DNA of 34,032 nt from CG2-30-44-17 sp964344725. Its GTDB lineage: Bacteria > Patescibacteriota > Gracilibacteria > UBA1369 > UBA12470. The DNA lies in contig CAYFOI010000014.1 of NCBI GenBank assembly GCA_964344725.1, positions 1 through 34,032 of the forward strand. Reading direction: 5' to 3'. Under the pieces are notes generated by a model. It had not been told where the DNA came from. It saw only the letters and a program-made list of their open reading frames with translations, and made no database searches. Made by a program: the position numbers and the translations under genes. Shown piece by piece: positions 15,303-22,929 of this stretch; within the stretch, counting starts at the first letter, position 1; each line of letters starts with the position of its first letter.

Positions 15303-17281
15303 TAACAGATATAACTACGCATTTTTTGGACGCATCGGCACACAACCGACAATTCGAAATACTAGAATCCCTCGGCGAAATCGAGGAGATAAGAGACCGT
15401 ATCGATAGACTGTGTTCTATGCAGCTTTTTGACCCTGAGGGCAAGCCATTGATCCCTGACGAGGAAATTCTTACAATGTTACAAGAAAGTGGCCATCAAT
15501 TACGAGAATGTGTTGAGCGTGGGTTTTTGAGGACTTCGCTTCCTATTGATCGTCAGCTTGAAATTTTAGAAGCTTTTGTCGAAGATGCTGCCGAAGCTAA
15601 CGAGTGGCGAAAGGATGCAGAGGCGGCAGCTTCACAAGAAAATGTAGAAGATCTGAGCAAAGCCCAATGGGCGACAGTGGCTACGACGCCACCTGTCGTT
15701 TTTGAATACGATTCTCATGCGGCAGCACTTGAGAAGGAATTTGAACTTCACCAGCTTGGGGTTGATTGCAGAGTTGATGACAATAAAATAACTGTATGCG
15801 GTTGTCGCGTCAGTTTTGCTTTTCACAAGAAGATGTGTGCTTACAAAGCTAGGTGTGGAGCAGGATGTAGGTTCTGCATGCTACCTGCCGGCAATATAGC
15901 CTCTAGAAACATTACTCCTGATCAACAAGTGGCAGCGTTGGATGATGCTTTGGAGAGAACTTCTAAGCTCAGTAATCAACGAACTGTTCTTGAAATTCTT
16001 CCTGATGGTTCCTTTTTGCATAAAGGAGAAGTCCCCGAGAAAACACGCGTAGGGATGATGCAAAGGGTAGCTAGAGAGCCTTCTATACAGAAAGTGGCTG
16101 TCGAAACCAGGCCAGAATATTGCGATCCTGATGTCGTGAAGCAACTTCTAGCTAATTTACGTGATGATCAGAAGCTTGAGATCTATTTCGGACTAGAGAC
16201 TGTGGATGAGTTTATTGCATCGGTTATTCATAACAAAGGATATGGATTTAAGGAGTTTAAAGATGCTGTTCGTACCCTCCTTGGAGCTTTGGATGAAGAT
16301 GAAAGGGCACGACTTAATATATCTGTTTATAACATCATTAAGCCTGTTTATTTGACCGAAGAGGAGTCGCTGGACGCTTCGATGCAAATGGCTGAAGCTG
16401 TTAATGAATTTTCTGCAGAAGTAGGACTGCCTATTGAGGTGAAATACGAACCTTCTGTCGTTTCAAAAGGATCTTTCCAGGATTATCTCTATCATCAAAG
16501 AGACGAGCAAAGTCAAAGACGATTCAAACCTTTGTCATACTTCTCTGTAGCGGAACTTATTGCCCGCTTGAGTCGAAAAGGCCTTCACAATAAAGCCAAA
16601 TTTGGCCAGAGGGATGACATTGATAACTTTAGTGTCGTTTCTATGATTCCTCAGATTGATGATCCGAGTATGTTTAGTCAGTTTGACTTCATGGTTTATA
16701 ACGCTGTACAGAGATTCAATGCTACACGTGATATGCGAGGATTCCTTGTTGATATGAGAATTGCTGTCGAAAATGCTCCAGAGTTTACAGCATGGGAAGA
16801 GGAAGTTTGTGGTGGGGCTGGGCAAAGCGAATTATCCAAACTGATAAGAGAATCTTTTGAGGCAACGCCTATGACAACTGGTGAAACAGGACGAGAAAAC
16901 TTCCAGAAAAGGGTTTGGAAAGTTTGTGATGATATTGAGTACAGTGCAGATCTTTCTGATATTGCTAGGCTTTCATACGAAAATGCTGAATCAGCCATAA
17001 GTCAAGAGATCGAAACAATGTTCGACGAGGCTGGGATAGAGGTTTTCTCTGTGAAAAACTTCATATTTATTGATCCTGATTTTATGCGTGTTATGGATGA
17101 CATCATCCCTCGCGACGATGTACACCCTCAGTTATTTGGTCATACCAAACAAGCTGCTTATCAAGTAGAGGTAATCATTCTTAACGAAGCTGGCGCCCCA
17201 CAGAGCATATGGGTAAAAGTCCCTCTCATGCCTGCAGAGATTCCTGATCGACCTGATTTTATTTATGGCGAGGATGCCTAA
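15293..17281 (+). CDS. Radical SAM protein, archaeosine-synthase (RaSEA)/Elp3-like
   Basis: This protein (up to 662 aa) carries a radical SAM cluster motif CxxxCxxC at Cys188, Cys192 and Cys195 (CGAGCRFC), placed after a long N-terminal extension. The segments GSFLHKGEVPEKTR, VAVETRPEYCD, LEIYFGLETVDEFI, NKGYGFKEF and IIKPVYLTEEE follow the order and spacing I know from TIGR01210/RaSEA-type and Elp3-like radical SAM enzymes, which act on tRNA. RaSEA converts a lysine-modified preQ0 base to archaeosine. Whether this one does is open; the N-terminal ~180 and C-terminal ~200 residues are unmatched. The ATG at 15293 lies inside a good promoter, so the start may be the TTG at 15326 or the ATG at 15419. 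It is followed by tRNA-Ser. Confidence 0.72.
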   Translation: MLKLTDITTHFLDASAHNRQFEILESLGEIEEIRDRIDRLCSMQLFDPEGKPLIPDEEILTMLQESGHQLRECVERGFLRTSLPIDRQLEILEAFVEDAAEANEWRKDAEAAASQENVEDLSKAQWATVATTPPVVFEYDSHAAALEKEFELHQLGVDCRVDDNKITVCGCRVSFAFHKKMCAYKARCGAGCRFCMLPAGNIASRNITPDQQVAALDDALERTSKLSNQRTVLEILPDGSFLHKGEVPEKTRVGMMQRVAREPSIQKVAVETRPEYCDPDVVKQLLANLRDDQKLEIYFGLETVDEFIASVIHNKGYGFKEFKDAVRTLLGALDEDERARLNISVYNIIKPVYLTEEESLDASMQMAEAVNEFSAEVGLPIEVKYEPSVVSKGSFQDYLYHQRDEQSQRRFKPLSYFSVAELIARLSRKGLHNKAKFGQRDDIDNFSVVSMIPQIDDPSMFSQFDFMVYNAVQRFNATRDMRGFLVDMRIAVENAPEFTAWEEEVCGGAGQSELSKLIRESFEATPMTTGETGRENFQKRVWKVCDDIEYSADLSDIARLSYENAESAISQEIETMFDEAGIEVFSVKNFIFIDPDFMRVMDDIIPRDDVHPQLFGHTKQAAYQVEVIILNEAGAPQSIWVKVPLMPAEIPDRPDFIYGEDA

Positions 17282-17319
17282 GCTCCTCTTGTAAAATCCC
17301 TCTAGAAAGTGTAAAAGTT

Positions 17320-19041
17320 TTACGCGTCAGTCTTTTGACAAATCAGCGCGGAGAGATACCCAAGTGGCTGAAGGGGCGGGATTGCTAATCCTGTAGGTCG
17401 GGTTTTCCTGGCGCGGGGGTTCGAATCCCCCTCTCTCCGCCAGCGTAGACGAATAGACTCTAAAGCAGCTTGATTCTCCCTTGGAGAAGCCGTTTTCGTC
17501 GTTTCTAACCTTACGTATTCTTTTTCGAGCTGTTTGTACTCTTCGTCAATCGGGATGAGCCACTTATGGGGTTGCATTTGCAGCTTTTTGTCTTTTATGA
17601 AAAAGTTCGAACCAAATCCAGACAGTATTGTCCTGCGTTCTTCAAAACTACCTTCGTTGTAATGGTGTGCAGCGTAGGTGATGAAGCTGAAGGTCTTTTC
17701 AGTAAGCTCGTGCCAGTTTTCTGCTCGACGTTCCGTATCGCCAAGCTCTTCCTTGAGCTTTGTGAGCTTGGACTTCAACTCTTTCTTTTCCTTCAAATAC
17801 TCTTCGTCGTCAATAAGCCCTCGATAACGCATCTTGGTAAGGTTGTCGATTTCGGTTTGGGTGGTCAATACAGCTTGGCTTTGCATTTTTTGGATTTCTG
17901 AACGCTGCTTGATTTCGTTATCGTTGTACTTGTTAAGCATCTCAATCGCCCAATCCTTGAACTGCGGAAGAATTGTGTAACGGTCCATTTCAGCTTTCAT
18001 CATCTTTTTAAGCTCACGTTCTTCTATGGACCTTTGTTTGCAGTTCGCATCCTTCTTTTTGTGAGTGCAATGGTAGAAGATGTACTCTTTGATTTCACCT
18101 GTAGACTTGATTCTCTTGCGCTTGCTTTCCGCTGTTACAGAACCGCTACATTCACCACAAACCAGAAGTGGCTTAAAGCAGTAGTCATACTGTTTTTCTC
18201 GTGGGTTACCCTTCTTCCCAAGGAGACGCTGTACCCTATCGTATTCCTCAAGTGTAACCATGGGCTTATGAGCACCCTTGGTCCAACTGCCATCCTGTTG
18301 CCGTATCAAACCCGCATAAAACTTGTTTGTGAACATTTTGTAAATCCCGCTCCTGCCAAGTGGCTTACCTCCCATCTTCTTGGTTTTTGGTGTTCTGTAG
18401 CCCCACTCTTCATTTAGCTTCTTTAGGATTTTTGGTGGTGTGTGGTTTCCCGTCAGCATCATCTCCCAACATTGTCGAAGAACTCCAAAACGCTTGTTGT
18501 CCACCTTGATCGTCTTCATACCCTTGGGGCTAATGTAGTCATTCAGCCAACCTTGAGGAACACGATTTGGACGAATACCCATCTTGAGTTTGTCGTTAAG
18601 TCCTCGCTTCACGTCTTTGCTCAACTTGGATGATGAGTATTGAGACTGCGAAAGAGCATGCTGTAAAAACATAATTCCTTCTGGAGAATTGTCGAATGAG
18701 TAAGAGCCAAATTTCAAATCCTTAATCACACCTGTACGGACCAAATAAGTAATCGTAGCGGCATCAATTTCGTTGCGGGAAAGGCGATCTGGATGCCACG
18801 CTATAATTCCGTCCGCTTCTCCAGCTTTGATGCGCTCAATCATGTCTTTGAAGACTGGTCGTTCATAAGGCTTGAACGCACTTTTGCTTTCTTCCAGCAA
18901 TTCAATCGTCTTCAGATGAGGGAAAAGGCTTGATGCTTTTTCTTTTTGCGAGTCGATAGAAAGAGCCTGTCTTTCCTCGCTTTCGCTCGATTTACGTGCG
19001 TAGAGAAAGTATCTGTAATTTGGATTTTCTTCCTTGTTCAT
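17320..19041 (-). CDS. Large serine recombinase, 3' end antisense through tRNA-Ser
   Basis: This 573-aa site-specific recombinase has an N-terminal resolvase domain (YARKSSE with catalytic Ser18; IIAWHPDRLSRN at about 99-110), a recombinase domain (GLNDKLKMGIRPNRVPQGW), a zinc ribbon with CGEC near 300 and a second HCTHKKKDANC cysteine pair, and a long coiled coil. These are features of phage- or ICE-type large serine integrases. The last ~40 residues are not family sequence: codons ~534-564 are the complement of the tRNA-Ser gene. The protein therefore owes its C-terminus to its insertion site, and the pre-integration form probably ended differently. The 5' end faces a repeat-rich spacer and then a tyrosine recombinase on the same strand. 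Confidence 0.92.
   Translation of the reverse strand: MNKEENPNYRYFLYARKSSESEERQALSIDSQKEKASSLFPHLKTIELLEESKSAFKPYERPVFKDMIERIKAGEADGIIAWHPDRLSRNEIDAATITYLVRTGVIKDLKFGSYSFDNSPEGIMFLQHALSQSQYSSSKLSKDVKRGLNDKLKMGIRPNRVPQGWLNDYISPKGMKTIKVDNKRFGVLRQCWEMMLTGNHTPPKILKKLNEEWGYRTPKTKKMGGKPLGRSGIYKMFTNKFYAGLIRQQDGSWTKGAHKPMVTLEEYDRVQRLLGKKGNPREKQYDYCFKPLLVCGECSGSVTAESKRKRIKSTGEIKEYIFYHCTHKKKDANCKQRSIEERELKKMMKAEMDRYTILPQFKDWAIEMLNKYNDNEIKQRSEIQKMQSQAVLTTQTEIDNLTKMRYRGLIDDEEYLKEKKELKSKLTKLKEELGDTERRAENWHELTEKTFSFITYAAHHYNEGSFEERRTILSGFGSNFFIKDKKLQMQPHKWLIPIDEEYKQLEKEYVRLETTKTASPRENQAALESIRLRWRREGDSNPRARKTRPTGLAIPPLQPLGYLSALICQKTDA
17350..17442 (+). tRNA. tRNA-Ser (anticodon GCT), CCA encoded
   Basis: The acceptor stem GGAGAGA (17350-17356) pairs with TCTCTCC (17432-17438); G is the discriminator at 17439 and CCA follows at 17440-17442. 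The anticodon stem CGGGA/TCCTG encloses a TTGCTAA loop with anticodon GCT at 17384-17386. A long variable arm, as in serine tRNAs, precedes the GGGGGTTCGAATCCCCC T-arm. The serine recombinase gene on the other strand runs through the whole tRNA, which marks this as a probable integration site. Confidence 0.97.
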
Positions 19042-19056
19042 ATCGTTAGAGTTACT

Positions 19057-19170
19057 CGCCCAAATAGGACGGTCTCAAGTCATCCAATCCAATCGCACAA
19101 GCAACCAGTTGGTGAGACCGCCCACGATTGGGCGCAACTCCAAAGACTTGTGCGAGACCGAATTGGATGA
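19057..19170. repeat. Interleaved inverted repeats between two recombinase genes
   Basis: Two imperfect inverted-repeat pairs are interleaved in this 175-bp spacer. Pair A: CGCCCAA (19057-19063) with TTGGGCG (19128-19134), and inside it CGGTCTCA (19070-19077) with TGAGACCG (19113-19120). Pair B: TCATCCAAT plus CGCACAAG (19080-19088, 19094-19101) with CTTGTGCG plus ATTGGATGA (19147-19154, 19162-19170). The order A-B-A'-B' would give a pseudoknot in RNA; a third GAGACCG copy is at 19154-19160. It may be a recombinase binding/attachment site or a structured RNA. Confidence 0.7.
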
Positions 19171-19216
19171 CTGCTGCGATTATAAAGTACTTTTGAGAAA
19201 AAACGTAGTGAATTTG

Positions 19217-20335
19217 CTACTTGTTTTCTTTGAGGACTTCTGCAAAAGCTTGTTTCATCTCTTCCTTGGAGAAAGAGTATTTGCCTTTCACCTCTTTGTT
19301 CCCGATCTTGATGTTTTTCACAATGTCCACTTGGCGTTCTTCTTGAATATGACCGTAGCCGTAAGAACCAAATGTAGTGCCAGTATTTTCATGTCCAAGA
19401 TTTTGGCTGATGGCTTTTTTCTCCTCCTCCGTAAGACGTGTTTTTGCAAACTCTTTCACTACCAAATGCCTGAAAGTATGAGGGTGGTAGTACGGAATTT
19501 CAGCATCCAGAAATCGCTTCTGAAAAATCTTACGGACCGAATTGGAATTTGCCCAAAATACAGGTTCGACCTCACCCGTATTGTAGTACGAAATGTTTTC
19601 CGTACCGTTTTCGATTACAGCCTGCGGAAATATAGGATCTTCTGGTTTGAATCTTTTGACGTTCTTCAAGTACCCGTACCATTCCAAGAAGTAGTCGGTT
19701 GCCTTCGTGTATTCAATCGGAAAGAAGGTTGTCAAAATGCGCTTTGAGAATTTGGTTCTTACACCAAACTTCGGGTTCTGATCGACCGTCAAGCTTGTTT
19801 CATCAAATGCTTTCATCGGTAAGCTGTAGATTGCTGAAATACGTGCTCCCGTTAGAAGCGTGAAACAAATCAAGGCACGATCTCTACGGTCAATATCTGT
19901 TTCAATCTGAATGTCTTCGATGACCTTAATAACATCCTCAATTGGAGGGATGTTACGTTTGTTGGGCTGGATTGCGATACGAGTTTCTTTCTTGGAGAGT
20001 GAAAGATACTCAATTACAACTTGGTTGATCTTGGATTTGTAATGTGGCTGCATTGAGAGCCATTCAAAGAAGCCTTTTAGCCTCCTCAAGACATTATAGA
20101 GATACGTAAGCGAAAGAGGTTCTCCGTTACGGTTGGTGCGACTTTTGAGCCAGCTTTTGAAGGCTCGCACTTGCTGTTTGCCGAAGCCTGCGAAGTCCTT
20201 GTTCTCATGACATTCCTGCCAAAGTAAGATTGCCCCTTCGTAAGCATCTACTGAATCCTTGGAGAAGCCTTTGACTTCTTTGAGGTAGAGGAAGAATTGT
20301 CTCTTCATAATCTCATTTTCGAACGATTTTTTCAT
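19217..20335 (-). CDS. Tyrosine recombinase / phage-type integrase
   Basis: This 372-aa protein has an N-terminal SAM-like core-binding domain (about 10-95) and a C-terminal catalytic domain with all the key residues: Arg165 in TGARISA, His286-x-x-Arg289 in HTFRH, His315 in LGHENT and a tyrosine at 325 or 327 in SYGYGH. It is intact and of normal length for integrases of mobile elements or XerC/D-like enzymes. Its 3' end is 175 bp from the serine recombinase start, on the same strand. Its 5' end is 65 bp from the truncated ppdK piece. The close pairing of two unrelated recombinase types suggests stacked or composite mobile elements; no cargo gene lies between them. Confidence 0.93.
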   Translation of the reverse strand: MKKSFENEIMKRQFFLYLKEVKGFSKDSVDAYEGAILLWQECHENKDFAGFGKQQVRAFKSWLKSRTNRNGEPLSLTYLYNVLRRLKGFFEWLSMQPHYKSKINQVVIEYLSLSKKETRIAIQPNKRNIPPIEDVIKVIEDIQIETDIDRRDRALICFTLLTGARISAIYSLPMKAFDETSLTVDQNPKFGVRTKFSKRILTTFFPIEYTKATDYFLEWYGYLKNVKRFKPEDPIFPQAVIENGTENISYYNTGEVEPVFWANSNSVRKIFQKRFLDAEIPYYHPHTFRHLVVKEFAKTRLTEEEKKAISQNLGHENTGTTFGSYGYGHIQEERQVDIVKNIKIGNKEVKGKYSFSKEEMKQAFAEVLKENK

Positions 20336-20400
20336 GATAGAAATTGTTTATTGGATAATGTTGTAAATTGGGACATTTGGACGAAGCTCAAGGGAATCAC

Positions 20401-20640
20401 TTAATCTCCTAATCTCTTGTCTGAAGTGGCCTCTAATTCGCGTAATTTTTCTTGTAATTGTTCTCCGAAATCTTCCGGATAATCTCCATTCTTCAGGAAT
20501 AAATTACAAGCTTCAGTGGTAATGGTAAATCCTTGCGGGACAGGCAAACGTAATTTGGTCATCTCTGCCAAATTAGCCCCTTTCCCTCCGAGCAGATCCT
20601 TCATATTGGCTGCCCCCTCAGTAAAAGAGTATATGAGTTT
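20401..20640 (-). pseudogene. ppdK: Truncated pyruvate phosphate dikinase, N-terminal piece
   Basis: These 79 codons (ATG at 20640; an upstream in-frame ATG at 20682 is possible) match the first residues of pyruvate phosphate dikinase: IYSFTEGAANMKDLLGGKGANLAEM and PVPQGFTITTEAC are the start of the nucleotide-binding domain. Normal PpdK is about 870-900 aa. The frame stops right after the KRLGD segment that in full-length enzymes leads into NPLLVSVRSGAR. The rest of the gene is not in this window; the recombinase island begins at the break. It is therefore likely a decayed or disrupted gene, either by insertion or by a deletion linked to the element. An expressed short protein is possible but not likely to be an enzyme. 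Confidence 0.8.
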
Positions 20641-20724
20641 CATTTGAGATTTGAGTTGATAATTGGCTTTAATTATAGCCAAAGCTCCTGATTTGTCTAT
20701 TGCGCACAGATTAAGTTCGTGCCT

Positions 20725-21078
20725 TTATATGCCCACGGTTTGCTTGAGCTTGTTAATATCGACTTCGTGTCTGTCTACTATTCTATTCAAGACTATGTTT
20801 GACTCCCTAAAGTCTTCGAACATATAAATAATTGCATCTAGCTTCTCGTCCATTTTTCTGAATCTAGCGTCTACTCTTGCCTCAAATCGTTTGTGACTTT
20901 TCCTGTCTTCAAGCAGCATTTCTGTCAACTTGTCTAGTCTATATTCGTGAGACTTGAACTGTTTTTCTGCGTTGTCCCATTTCTTGTCGTTCTCTTTCCA
21001 TCTCTTGTTGCTTTCCTCCCACTTTTCATCGTGTTCTTTCAGTTTTTTCAGTATTTTTTGCGTGTCGTCTTTGGTCAT
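20725..21078 (-). CDS. Coiled-coil protein, unknown
   Basis: This 117-aa protein is nearly all charged helix with a repeated KWxxxxKRWxENDKKWDNAEK pattern in the first half and a heptad pattern through the RFEARVDARFRKMDEKLDAI stretch to the C-terminus. No membrane segment or enzyme motif is seen. I chose the ATG at 21078 because a TTGACT-N17-TATACC promoter lies directly upstream and would exclude the longer frame beginning at 21132. It lies between argS and the ppdK fragment on the same strand. Proteins of this kind are common in CPR-like genomes and have no assigned role. Confidence 0.75.
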   Translation of the reverse strand: MTKDDTQKILKKLKEHDEKWEESNKRWKENDKKWDNAEKQFKSHEYRLDKLTEMLLEDRKSHKRFEARVDARFRKMDEKLDAIIYMFEDFRESNIVLNRIVDRHEVDINKLKQTVGI

Positions 21079-21100
21079 ATGGATTTTTATTGGGCTTTTC

Positions 21101-21129
21101 GGTATATGCTTTTTGTTTATCAAAGTCAA
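21101..21129 (-). promoter_or_regulatory. Sigma-70 promoter of the coiled-coil gene
   Basis: On the minus strand TTGACT (21129-21124), 17 bp, TATACC (21106-21101). The ATG at 21078 is about 16 nt after the expected start site. Confidence 0.6.
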
Positions 21130-21168
21130 CAAAATACTGTTCAGACTTTGTTACAATTGAGTTCAACT

Positions 21169-22848
21169 TTACATGCGCTCCAAAACCTCAATTCCCATTA
21201 AGTACAGACCGTTCTTGATAACTTGTCTGACGGCTTTTAAAATCTCTATACGCGCTTCGCGCAAACCTGGTTCTGCATTTTTCACGCTGTTGTTTCCATA
21301 CCATGATGAAAATTCTGATGCCAATTCGAGCAGATAATGTGCAATATGGTGTGGCGACAATTCTTCGGCAGCTTTTGCGGCTGCGTATTCGAATCCGTTA
21401 AGCTCGCGGACTAAGTTCCAATCGGAATCTTCTAATGCTTCATAGTTAGGTTCTGCTTCACTTTCAACTTTGTTTAAAATCGATGTGATTCTTGCATAAG
21501 CGTATTGCAAGTATGGACCGCTATCTCCATCCAATCTGACAGCCTTCTCCATATCGAATGCTATATCGTTCTTGGCATGTCCAAATAACATGATAAATTT
21601 GATTCCACCGATTGCGACTTTTTCCATTACTTCTTTTTTTTCTTTATCTGTTAGATCTGATTCTCTCATAACTTTCTCGAGTTCTTTTTTGACTTCGCCA
21701 ATCAAAAATTCTGCCGTAATTACATCGCCTGTTCTAGACGACATTTTGCCGCTTGCCAGATTGACCATGCCGTATGCGAGATGTTTTTGCTTTTCCTTTA
21801 ATCCTGGGTAAATTGCATTCATTGCTTCGATTACTACTTGGAAGTACTCCTTTTGCTCGTTTCCAACGACATGGATGTTGAGGTCGAAATCGAAAGCTTC
21901 GTGTTCCAGTTTTGCAAGACCCATTTCTTTAGCTTCGTAAGTTGGATTGCCTTCGCTTGTGACGAATACGCGGTTGTGTAGTCCGTGTTTTTCGCCTGGG
22001 AAAATTATTGCACCCTCTGATTCTTCAAAAATTCCTTTTTCTAAATATTCGAGTACGAGTTTTTTTCCAAGTTCGTAGACTTCACTTTCAAAGAAAAGCC
22101 CATCAAAAAACGTACCGAATCTTTTGTAAGTGTATTCAAAATAGTCTAGGCTCCATTGTCTTGTCTTTTCCCAAAGTGGCATAATCTCTGGATCTTGTGC
22201 ATATATTTGTTTGTTGATTGCATAAATTTCTTTCTTTGCTTGTTCGTCTTTTTCAAAGGTTTGACCTCCTTTTGCGTAAACCTTCCCGAGAAACTCCGTT
22301 TTCTCTTGCGGAGTTTCTAGATCGCCAGGCTCATCCCCTTGCATGTATCCCCAAAGACATTTAGCTACGTGCAGACCAACATCACCTTGGTAGTTAGCAC
22401 GAAAAACTTTTGCCCCTTGAGCAGTTAGAATTCTTGCTAGCGATTCTCCTAGGTTGAGAGTCCTGAGATGCCCTATGTGAAAAGCTTTGTGAGTATTAGG
22501 GTGGGCAAATTCAACCATTATCTTTTTGCCCTTGTAGGTTTCTCCTTGGCCAAAGTTGTCTCCTCTGTCAGCACATCTTGCTATCTGCTTTTTGAGCGCT
22601 TCTTTGCTTAGATAGAAATTGATAAATCCTGGGCCTGCAATTTCGATTTTTTCTATCAAATCTGATTTCGGCAGTTTTGAGACAATCTCTTCTGCAAGCT
22701 GGCGAGGATTTTTGCCTTCCTGTTTCGCAAGCTTGAGTGCAATTGAAGTTGCGTAGTCGCCATGAAATTTTTCCGCTGGCTGTTCCAGCGGGACTTCGTC
22801 TATTTCTATAACTTGCTTAACGAGTTTTTGAATTTCTTCTGCTAACAT
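21169..22848 (-). CDS. argS: Arginyl-tRNA synthetase
   Basis: This 559-aa class I synthetase charges tRNA-Arg. The N-terminal add-1 domain ends in GPGFINFYLS, the HIGH motif is at residues 124-127 inside NTHKAFHIGHLR, and the second signature appears as KMSSRTG. The C-terminal anticodon-binding domain contains SPHHIAHYLLELASEFSSWY and ends with a NGLYLMGIEVLERM helix, typical of ArgS. The ATG at 22848 removes 13 unmatched residues of the longer frame. The gene is complete and ordinary. It is divergent from the CorC-type gene, whose promoter lies in the 80-bp gap. Confidence 0.97.
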   Translation of the reverse strand: MLAEEIQKLVKQVIEIDEVPLEQPAEKFHGDYATSIALKLAKQEGKNPRQLAEEIVSKLPKSDLIEKIEIAGPGFINFYLSKEALKKQIARCADRGDNFGQGETYKGKKIMVEFAHPNTHKAFHIGHLRTLNLGESLARILTAQGAKVFRANYQGDVGLHVAKCLWGYMQGDEPGDLETPQEKTEFLGKVYAKGGQTFEKDEQAKKEIYAINKQIYAQDPEIMPLWEKTRQWSLDYFEYTYKRFGTFFDGLFFESEVYELGKKLVLEYLEKGIFEESEGAIIFPGEKHGLHNRVFVTSEGNPTYEAKEMGLAKLEHEAFDFDLNIHVVGNEQKEYFQVVIEAMNAIYPGLKEKQKHLAYGMVNLASGKMSSRTGDVITAEFLIGEVKKELEKVMRESDLTDKEKKEVMEKVAIGGIKFIMLFGHAKNDIAFDMEKAVRLDGDSGPYLQYAYARITSILNKVESEAEPNYEALEDSDWNLVRELNGFEYAAAKAAEELSPHHIAHYLLELASEFSSWYGNNSVKNAEPGLREARIEILKAVRQVIKNGLYLMGIEVLERM

Positions 22849-22892
22849 CAGGAGGTAGTTTATCACATAGACTGTCAAAGCACACAACTTTC

Positions 22893-22901
22893 TGGTATAA
22901 T
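22893..22901 (+). promoter_or_regulatory. Extended -10 promoter of the CorC-type gene
   Basis: TGG followed by a perfect TATAAT (22896-22901), 28 bp before the ATG at 22930. No good -35 is seen. The same TGGTATAAT string recurs at 25546 and 28256. Confidence 0.6.
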
Positions 22902-22929
22902 TTATAGAGCTAAATCAAAAATCTAAAAA

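Noticed and set aside
17312..17324. GTAAAA/TTTTAC hairpin after the radical SAM gene as terminator
   Set aside because: The stem is AT-only and short, with no T-run after it; it also overlaps the recombinase stop.
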